From contig BQJS01000144.1 in assembly GCA_021604825.1 (NCBI GenBank), positions 1 to 12,363 on the forward strand: a stretch of 12,363 bases of DNA, written 5' to 3'. Positions within the stretch are counted from its first letter, which is position 1. Each line of letters opens with the position of its first letter. A program made the translations under genes and the position numbers. Source of the DNA: Phycisphaerae bacterium. Its GTDB lineage: Bacteria > Planctomycetota > Phycisphaerae > UBA1845. The notes below the pieces were generated by a model. That model was not told where the DNA came from. It ran no database searches and saw only the letters and a program-made list of their open reading frames with translations. This document shows, one piece after another, positions 5,403-11,090 of the stretch.

Positions 5403-6896
5403 ATGGGAATCATGAGAATTGTATACGCAGGGATCATTGTCATCTTTACGTCAGCCAGCCTCGTGCATGCCGCAATCACCGAAAGTCAAACGCTAGTCGT
5501 TTACAACTCGGCTTCCTCCGAAGGTGTAGCGCTAAAAGATGCATACCTTGCCGCCCATCCGGGAATTCCTTCGGAACCATTTGCAAATGTGATCGATCTG
5601 AACGATGCCTCGCTACTGAAAAGCGACCTTACCATCGATGAATTCATTACGAAAGTGCGCGATCCAATTCGTCACCGCCTTCTTTTGCTGATTCCTCCTC
5701 GACCTAATGACATCATCGCGATCGTGCTGATCCGACCGATGCCACATCGCATATTGGATAGCGACAATCCGTTGGTGGGCGACGATCCTTCTGCGGCAGA
5801 CGTGGAGTTCTTTGACAATGCTGATGCGACATACGCGTCTGTAGATTCCGAACTGACTTTGTTGTTTCAGGATTTGTATACAGGCGAAGTCGGAGGGACA
5901 ATGGATAGTCTCGCAGACAATGTGATTCTTAACCCATATTGGCTCCCTCCGGACCATTTAGTAGAAATCGACGCATTTTCTAGATTGTCGATAATCTCTC
6001 CAAAAACATTTGAAAATCGCTACGACGAGCATTGGCAGGCTACGGGCAGTGGATCATCCAGGTTGACTTCGGGGGACATCTATCTGGTCTGCCGAATCGA
6101 CGGAACCACACAGGCAGACGCCCTCGCCCTTATTGACCGTGCCCAGGATCTCAGCGTCAATCGTGCAACCACGCATGTGCTACTCGATACGAGTGCCGCC
6201 TACTCGGGTTTGTTTAATGAGTACTTGGAATTCAGCGAAAGTGTCCTTTCGGGCGCTGGTTGGAATGTGCGATTTGATGAATCGATCAACTTCATCGACT
6301 CAAGCGAAGAGCCGCGGCCGCTGATCGCGTACGCTTCTTCTGGCGAAGATCATGGGAATGATGGACAGGGTGAAGATCCACCCGGGGACGGAACGTACAT
6401 AGACGGGTTTACTTTTGCGCAAGGAGCGATCTTCACTAGCGCCGAGTCATACAACGCCCGAGGATTAAATGGATTGGGCACATTATTCGACCAAGAGCAG
6501 GTGGCAGACTTTGTATCGGTCGGCGGTACGTTTGCAATCGGAAACGTGTTCGAGCAATTTGCATATGGTTGGCCTGAAGCACCATACTACTTCTATCACA
6601 TGTTCGTAAATCAATGGACCTGGGCCGAGGCAGCCTACACTTCGATTCCGTTTCTGAGCGGGCAGACGATCGTTCTGGGTGATCCGTTGGCTCGATTTGA
6701 AACGATCGTGGACATCGAAGGCGACTGCAATGCCGACATCAGCGTCGATATTGCGGACTATAGTTCATTCGCGACGTGCCTCGCCCAATCGCCAACCGGT
6801 CTGGGGCTCGAGTGCGAATGCTTCGATTTCAATACTGACACGGCGGTTGATCTTGCCGACTTCGCCGAATTGCAGGTGTTCTTCGACGACAACTAG
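5403..6896 (+). CDS. Secreted TIGR03790-like protein with dockerin-like double EF-hand tail, paralogue 3
   Basis: 497 residues from the ATG at 5403; a second ATG at 5412 is an alternative start. GAGG at 5391-5394 is a modest ribosome site. The signal peptide (about 1-24) ends near VHAA and is followed by ITESQTLVVYNSASS. Landmarks match the other copies: IIAIVLIRPMPHRI, YLVCRIDG, LIAYASSGEDHG, GAIFTSAESYNARGLNG, GGTFAIGNVFEQF, TWAEAAY, LGDPLA. The tail differs from that of paralogue 2 by one residue (Ser for Asn). An IPSEPFAN stretch near residue 56 is longer than in the other copies, and the region after VFEQF is aromatic (APYYFYHMF). Export is predicted; the biochemical role is unknown. Last gene of the tandem array. 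Confidence 0.8.
   Translation: MGIMRIVYAGIIVIFTSASLVHAAITESQTLVVYNSASSEGVALKDAYLAAHPGIPSEPFANVIDLNDASLLKSDLTIDEFITKVRDPIRHRLLLLIPPRPNDIIAIVLIRPMPHRILDSDNPLVGDDPSAADVEFFDNADATYASVDSELTLLFQDLYTGEVGGTMDSLADNVILNPYWLPPDHLVEIDAFSRLSIISPKTFENRYDEHWQATGSGSSRLTSGDIYLVCRIDGTTQADALALIDRAQDLSVNRATTHVLLDTSAAYSGLFNEYLEFSESVLSGAGWNVRFDESINFIDSSEEPRPLIAYASSGEDHGNDGQGEDPPGDGTYIDGFTFAQGAIFTSAESYNARGLNGLGTLFDQEQVADFVSVGGTFAIGNVFEQFAYGWPEAPYYFYHMFVNQWTWAEAAYTSIPFLSGQTIVLGDPLARFETIVDIEGDCNADISVDIADYSSFATCLAQSPTGLGLECECFDFNTDTAVDLADFAELQVFFDDN
6711..6896 (+). repeat. C-terminal EF-hand module, copy 3
   Basis: The last 62 codons of paralogue 3, nearly identical to 5067-5252 (10 mismatches by eye). The first loop is DCNADISVDIAD and the second DFNTDTAVDLAD. 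Both have the Asp/Asn ligands at positions 1, 3, 5, 9 and 12 but lack the usual Gly at position 6. Confidence 0.8.
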
Positions 6897-7002
6897 ATTC
6901 AGCGAAATCTGACTTGCCCAAAACTCAAACGCGGCAACTTCCGATAACCATGGCAGCCTCGTGGCTTCTTCGGTAATCAACTGCAAGAGTGAGGGCGGCG
7001 AC

Positions 7003-7254
7003 GTGAGTCCAACACAGACACCCGACACGAAGATCGATCAGAGCAAATCAGATGACGTGTTCAATCTAACGATTGAAGAAGTTCGGATGGTGGTTCGTTA
7101 CCGCACGCTTTCATCGCATCAGCAGCGCGGCGTGTTGCAGGCGATGGATGTCATTCGACCGGCCAAGCCTAAGAAGGCCTGGGCTGCCCGACCGCCGATC
7201 CGTCCAGCCGATTTCGGTGCTGGGTCACCGACGCGCGGCAAGTTTTGGCGTTAG
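7003..7254 (+). CDS. Small protein of unknown function
   Basis: 83 residues from a GTG at 7003, chosen because GAGGG (6991-6995) lies seven bases upstream. A GTG at 6961 in the same frame would add 14 residues but has no ribosome site. The N-terminus is polar (SPTQTPDTKIDQSKSDD). The middle NLTIEEVRMVVRYRTLS followed by HQQRGVLQAMDV looks like a short helical domain. The C-terminus is basic and rich in Pro, Ala and Trp, ending GKFWR. There is no signal peptide or membrane segment, so it is probably cytoplasmic. I recognise no family. It lies 106 bases after paralogue 3 and is convergent with the P-loop NTPase gene. Confidence 0.5.
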   Translation: MSPTQTPDTKIDQSKSDDVFNLTIEEVRMVVRYRTLSSHQQRGVLQAMDVIRPAKPKKAWAARPPIRPADFGAGSPTRGKFWR

Positions 7255-7373
7255 ACCCAATTCGCGATCATTTCAATTCATAGCGAATTCAATCGTGGCG
7301 CAGCGTTTTTCTTATCAGACTTGCGCAATGCTTGGTTTCGGGATTCGCGCTGACTGACTTTGAATTCCCCTGG

Positions 7374-7393
7374 ATTCCCGCGTGCGCGGGAAT
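7374..7393. repeat. Intergenic palindromic repeat of the ATTCCCGCG...CGCGGGAAT type
   Basis: A perfect inverted repeat with 9-base arms (ATTCCCGCG and CGCGGGAAT) around a 2-base loop, sitting between two convergent genes. The flanks CTGG before it and GACGG after it match a repeat seen across many bacterial genomes, recognisable in spurious translations as SFPRTRESR. It resembles the neisserial dRS3 core. There is no U-tract on either side, so it is not a canonical rho-independent terminator, although a strong hairpin here could still end or stabilise both transcripts. Confidence 0.65.
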
Positions 7394-7447
7394 GACGGCG
7401 CGGCGCTACGTTTGAACTTACGGCACACTTTGGTAGACACGATTCGA

Positions 7448-8263
7448 TTAAGAACGCCTGGGTAGGGGATACCCTTGCTCCAAGTGCGCGAGCAACTTTT
7501 TGCGACGCGGATCATGCGGATCGAGCACATCGCAGCAATAGATTGAGCGATTGTTTTTTGATGGGCTGTTTTCGTTGATCAGCTTTTCCAATCGTGCGAC
7601 AACGGCATCCGCCGCCCCCGATGTTGCACCAATCCCTGTGTTGACCACAATCGCATTGCTATCAATCAACCCGTGATAGTCGGGCCGACATTGGATTCGC
7701 GACGCCAACTCTTGACCCAGCGGTGAATCCAACAGTCGAATCATCTGCGTCTCGCTCATGTCCGGCCGCGATGCCTTACGCTCGCCCGACCATGAATCGT
7801 CCACGCCTTCCACGCCAAAGATTTCGCTCGTAAAAGCAGCCGTGTCGTTCATCGCGGCTTCAAACGCTTTCTTGACCTGATCCTTCGACCGGAAGATGTC
7901 CGTTTCGCATTCGGGGGCGGGCATGATGAAGATTTCAAAATCGTAGGGGTACGCCTGAAGCAAATTCGGGTCGGCATCCCCTTCGATGATCACGCAGCCG
8001 TATCGATCCTGTGCGTGGATCCGCGTCAGGATTTCAGGGAGCGTTTCAAAAACGCGCTCCGGATCGTAGATGACTTGTTTGCATGAACCGTCGTTTGCGA
8101 TCTGGCAGGGGGCGGGGGCGTCGGATGAATGTGTTTCTCGGTCGCTTGGGATAAGCCGCAAGAGGTGCGGCTGCGACTTGCAGACCTCGTCCTTGATGAT
8201 CTGGACAAGCAATGACTTACCCGCATGCCGCGGTCCGATGACGAGTGATACGGTCAGTCCCAT
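7448..8263 (-). CDS. P-loop NTPase of unknown function
   Basis: 271 residues from the ATG at 8261-8263; an in-frame GTG at 8311 would add 16 residues. The ATG is preferred because it opens directly into a strand and the Walker A motif GPRHAGKS (residues 10-17). A Walker B-like strand follows as YGCVIIEGDAD (88-98), then YDFEIFIMPAP (107-117), a strand typical of P-loop folds. IVVNTGIG (205-212) could be the base-recognition or a later core strand. Residues 240-271 are a charged tail. This looks like a small G3E/MobB- or kinase-like P-loop protein that binds ATP or GTP, but no family can be named. It is last in a minus-strand cluster behind the coiled-coil membrane protein (125-base gap) and larC, so it may have its own promoter. 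Confidence 0.75.
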   Translation of the reverse strand: MGLTVSLVIGPRHAGKSLLVQIIKDEVCKSQPHLLRLIPSDRETHSSDAPAPCQIANDGSCKQVIYDPERVFETLPEILTRIHAQDRYGCVIIEGDADPNLLQAYPYDFEIFIMPAPECETDIFRSKDQVKKAFEAAMNDTAAFTSEIFGVEGVDDSWSGERKASRPDMSETQMIRLLDSPLGQELASRIQCRPDYHGLIDSNAIVVNTGIGATSGAADAVVARLEKLINENSPSKNNRSIYCCDVLDPHDPRRKKLLAHLEQGYPLPRRS

Positions 8264-8388
8264 AAGCCCGGGTTCAACCTGTGTATGAGATTGTTGAGAG
8301 AATGCGACCACATGCCCTGATGCCTGATTCTAGGCAGCCAATTTCGGCCGGACTACCGCGAGGTGAGTTGCGGGTTTAGAAAACTGAA

Positions 8389-8856
8389 TTAACCCTGCGT
8401 GCGGGGGGTGGCAATGCTGTGCCAGACGTCCAGATTGGGGTCAACACCCGGTGCATCGTCCGTACTCAAGCCGGACTGGGCCAACAGTTGCCGGAGTTCG
8501 GCGATTTTTTGGTCTGCGTGGGCGGTGGCGGATTCGAGCTTTTGGTAGCGGTTATCAATTTGAGCTTGAATCGTCCGTGTGTATTTCTGGAATTCAAGCA
8601 TCGCTGCACCCGATTCGGTTTCGGTGGTGTGCTTGGTTCGAAGCGATTCAGCCCGCTCTTGAACATCGCGCGAACTGCGGCTCCGATAACGTCGACGACC
8701 GGTCGTTTTGCTTTGACCCGATTTGCTTTCACTCTGACGCATGCGCCGCCGTGTGGACATAACCAGGATCGGTGTCATGACCAATACGGCCAATAGAAAC
8801 TGCATCGGGAATCCGCTCGGATCCGTCTCGCCAATGATGTTTAGGGCAACGTCCAT
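8389..8856 (-). CDS. Single-span membrane protein with coiled coil, unknown function
   Basis: 155 residues. The ATG at 8854-8856 has GAGGA about eight bases upstream. After a short polar N-terminus comes one hydrophobic segment (FPMQFLLAVLVMTPILVM, residues 16-33), followed by a strongly basic stretch (STRRRMRQ and RRRYRSRSSRD), so the C-terminal part should be cytoplasmic by the positive-inside rule. Residues about 85-130 (from MLEFQKYTR to LRQLLAQSG) are heptad-like and predicted to form a coiled coil. The tail is short and Asp/Pro-rich. Its start lies 28 bases after the larC stop on the same strand, so it is probably co-transcribed with larC. No family recognised. Confidence 0.7.
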   Translation of the reverse strand: MDVALNIIGETDPSGFPMQFLLAVLVMTPILVMSTRRRMRQSESKSGQSKTTGRRRYRSRSSRDVQERAESLRTKHTTETESGAAMLEFQKYTRTIQAQIDNRYQKLESATAHADQKIAELRQLLAQSGLSTDDAPGVDPNLDVWHSIATPRTQG

Positions 8857-8884
8857 GTTGCGTGTCCTCTGTTGAGCCTTCGTT

Positions 8885-10057
8885 TCAAACGCTGGCGTAG
8901 GATTTCATTGCGGCTGCAACGACCATCCGAAGCGCTACGTCGTGTTTCTTCGCGGCGGCTGCACAGTCTTCATATTCCGGAGCGGCTGACAGTTCGTTGC
9001 CATCGCGCGAGCCGATCTTGATGCGAATCGGACCGTATGGGGTTTCAACCGACCGGTGTTCGCGATGCAGTTTCGTGCGCTGCATTGAGCGGTGCCGGAT
9101 ACCGAAGGTGGACGTCTCACTGAAGATGATGTCTTCGATGCGACGTTGGTCCTTCAATTCGCAAATCACGGTCAGGACAACCCCGGGTCGCCCCTTCTTC
9201 ATGTATATCGGCACCGTGAAGGCGTCGAGTACACCAGCATCAAAAAGCCGGTTCACGCAATGCCCAACCCATTCTCCTGGGGCGTCATCGATGTTGGCTT
9301 CCAAGACGACCACGGTATCGGTGTTATCTTGAACGGCAGACGTACCGACCAGCACGCGGAGAACGTTGGGGCGGGTCTTGCCATCGCGCGTGCCAGCCCC
9401 CAACCCGATCTGTTCAATGTTGATTGACGGCAACGGTCCAAATTCATCGCAGAGCGTCGTCAGGAGGGCAGCCGCCGTCGGCGTCAACAACTCGCCGGTT
9501 TCGTCGGTCTGTTGGATCGGGATGCCCTTCAAAAGGATGGCAGTGGCTGGAGCGGGCACCGGCATGATCCCATGCTCGCATTTGACCGTGCCTGAACCGA
9601 CGGGCAGGTGGGACGAAACGATGCGGTCGGGGGCGATGATCTCGACGGCAAGGCAGACGGAGACAATATCCACGATGGCGTCGATGGCTCCGACTTCGTG
9701 AAAATGGACCTTGTCGCGGGTGGTGCCGTGGGCGGCGGCTTCGGCGTCGGCAAGACGCTCGAATACCGACATGACGCGCTGTTTGACGCGATCGGACAGC
9801 GACGAACCAGCGATGATCGTTTCAATGTCGCGAAGGTGGCGGTGAGGTTGGTCCTTGGATGCATCCATCCGCACATGGAACTTGGTGGCTGCGAAACCCT
9901 GCTTGCAGAGCTTTTCGGCTTCGACGGCGTACCCCGAGATATTGAGCGCCCCAAGATCGGATTGAATTCGGTCGATCGATACGCCCGAATCGATCAGCGC
10001 ACCGGCGAGCATGTCGCCAGCCGCCCCATTAAAGCAGTCAAAATAAAGCACCTTCAT
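8885..10057 (-). CDS. larC: LarC, nickel-insertion protein for the pyridinium bisthiocarboxylate nickel-pincer cofactor
   Basis: 390 residues, the full length expected for an unsplit LarC (old name UPF0272). The family protein inserts nickel, with CTP, into pyridinium-3,5-bisthiocarboxylate mononucleotide to finish the cofactor used by lactate racemase LarA and relatives. Visible family hallmarks: YFDCFNGAAGDM (5-16), PHRHLRDI (71-78, His-rich metal region), VHFHEVGAIDAIVDI (117-131), GIMPVPAPAT (163-172), ELLTPTAAAL (189-198), LEANIDDAPGEW (252-263) and ETSTFGIRHR (314-323). The ATG at 10055-10057 is preferred over the upstream extension because TTGGAGG lies eight bases before it and the family begins MKVLYFD. 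In Lactobacillus plantarum the two halves are joined by programmed frameshifting; here one continuous frame encodes both. No larA, larB or larE is in the window. Confidence 0.93.
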   Translation of the reverse strand: MKVLYFDCFNGAAGDMLAGALIDSGVSIDRIQSDLGALNISGYAVEAEKLCKQGFAATKFHVRMDASKDQPHRHLRDIETIIAGSSLSDRVKQRVMSVFERLADAEAAAHGTTRDKVHFHEVGAIDAIVDIVSVCLAVEIIAPDRIVSSHLPVGSGTVKCEHGIMPVPAPATAILLKGIPIQQTDETGELLTPTAAALLTTLCDEFGPLPSINIEQIGLGAGTRDGKTRPNVLRVLVGTSAVQDNTDTVVVLEANIDDAPGEWVGHCVNRLFDAGVLDAFTVPIYMKKGRPGVVLTVICELKDQRRIEDIIFSETSTFGIRHRSMQRTKLHREHRSVETPYGPIRIKIGSRDGNELSAAPEYEDCAAAAKKHDVALRMVVAAAMKSYASV

Positions 10058-10145
10058 ATGCCGATCCTCCAAGGGGTAGCGTGTGTGATCCGCGAGCGCA
10101 TTTGGCACCGCAGGTCCGTTTTTGCTCCACACGCGGGATTTTCGT

Positions 10146-10167
10146 GCCATTCTAGCCCAAGAATGGC
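10146..10167. promoter_or_regulatory. Inverted repeat upstream of larC
   Basis: GCCATTC (10146-10152) and GAATGGC (10161-10167) form 7-base arms around an 8-base centre, about 90 bases upstream of larC in the gap between divergent genes. Read on the minus strand, a TAGAAT that could serve as a -10 box falls across one arm, so a bound protein could block larC transcription. No convincing -35 box is present. Speculative. Confidence 0.25.
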
Positions 10168-10270
10168 GATCGAACGAGTGATTCCAAAGTTCACAAAGAG
10201 TTGTAGTATCCACCCCATCTCGCGTGTATTAAGCTTTTGACGTTGGGTGACCACAAACGACTGCTTATTC

Positions 10271-10292
10271 GTATCCGGGAGTTTCCCGATAC
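10271..10292 (+). promoter_or_regulatory. Hairpin in the leader of the NfeD-like gene
   Basis: GTATCCGGGA and TCCCGATAC pair across a 3-base loop with one bulged C. The hairpin ends 12 bases before the GGAGG ribosome site. It could be an RNA hairpin that affects translation or a DNA operator; there is no U-tract. Confidence 0.3.
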
Positions 10293-10316
10293 GGTCAATT
10301 GCGCGGAGGACGAGCT

Positions 10317-11078
10317 ATGTTTACGCCTGAGTTGTTGTTAGCCACCTTGGCGATGCCATCTCTTTCGGGCCTTTACATCGTTTGCATGATCGTTGGCGGT
10401 GGGTTGCTGGCGATTTCCACCATCTTTGGTGGCGATCATTCAGGTTCAGTCGATGCGGACGTCGATCTCGACCTGGATCTTGACGTTGATATGGACGTCG
10501 ATGTCGATATGGACATGGACGTCGGTCTTGATGGCGGCTTGGACGGTGGATTCGACGGTGGCGTTGATGGTGGGTTGGACGTTGACACCGATGCGGTCGG
10601 GCATGACCACGATTTCGGTGGGGCGGATCATCATCACGGTGCGCTGGCGCTATCGACGTGGTTTTCGATCAGTTTTCTGGTGTACTTCGCTGCGGCGTTT
10701 GGGTTGACCGGTACGGTGCTGACGCACATGACCGAGATTGCGCCGCTGACTGTTTTAATCACCTCGGTTCTCGCGGGGTTGGGAATCGGTCAGGGTGTGC
10801 ATCAGACGATTCGAGCGCTGAAGCGCAGTGGTGGTAACAGTCAAATTTCGATCAAAGATTTCGTTGGGCAACCGGGACGGGTAACGGTGTCAATCAAACC
10901 GCCGTCACGTGGAGAAGTGGGCATTCGCGTCGGCAATCGCGAGCACTTCATCCCAGCCGTCGCCCAGCGCGAAGATGATTCATTTCAAAGAGGACAAGCA
11001 GTCGCCATCGTAGAGTATTCCGGTGGCTTGGCAGTCGTTGTGTCTCGGAAGGAACACGACTTTATCAATAACTCGTAA
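10317..11078 (+). CDS. NfeD/YqiJ-like membrane protein with Asp-rich linker
   Basis: 253 residues. The ATG at 10317 follows GGAGG (10305-10309) by seven bases and is preferred over an upstream in-frame start at 10299. TM1 is at about 14-37. Residues 46-69 alternate Asp with Val, Leu, Met or Ala (12 Asp at every second position). Residues 71-86 are four tandem x-D-G-G units, and 95-108 are His/Asp-rich (GHDHDF and DHHHG). TM2 is at about 113-134 and TM3 at about 141-163, then a basic hinge. A C-terminal OB-fold-type domain at about 178-246 (IKDFVGQPGRVTV, GQAVAIVEYSGGLAVVV) is as expected for NfeD or YqiJ proteins. These are partners of flotillins in membrane microdomains, and a flotillin starts 12 bases downstream, so the two genes form an operon. 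The acidic linker is not a general feature of the family as I know it. Confidence 0.85.
   Translation: MFTPELLLATLAMPSLSGLYIVCMIVGGGLLAISTIFGGDHSGSVDADVDLDLDLDVDMDVDVDMDMDVGLDGGLDGGFDGGVDGGLDVDTDAVGHDHDFGGADHHHGALALSTWFSISFLVYFAAAFGLTGTVLTHMTEIAPLTVLITSVLAGLGIGQGVHQTIRALKRSGGNSQISIKDFVGQPGRVTVSIKPPSRGEVGIRVGNREHFIPAVAQREDDSFQRGQAVAIVEYSGGLAVVVSRKEHDFINNS
10452..10637 (+). repeat. Low-complexity Asp/Gly/His-rich coding repeat in the NfeD-like gene
   Basis: Codons 46-107. The first part (10452-10523) is a near-perfect GAY-NTN alternation that gives Asp-hydrophobic dipeptides twelve times. The second (10527-10574) is four imperfect 12-base units encoding [LFV]-Asp-Gly-Gly. The third is a His/Asp patch. 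Synonymous differences between units indicate the repeat is not very recent, but length variation between strains is plausible. Confidence 0.8.
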
Positions 11079-11090
11079 AAGGAGGCAATC

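Noticed and set aside
8321..8336. Short inverted repeat TGCCT-N6-AGGCA upstream of the P-loop NTPase
   Set aside because: Five-base arms are too short to stand out, and nothing nearby supports a regulatory role.
9608..10240. Plus-strand open frame of 210 codons across larC
   Set aside because: It lies antisense to most of the N-terminal half of larC, whose family motifs are unmistakable; the encoded sequence has no recognisable domain and no convincing ribosome site.
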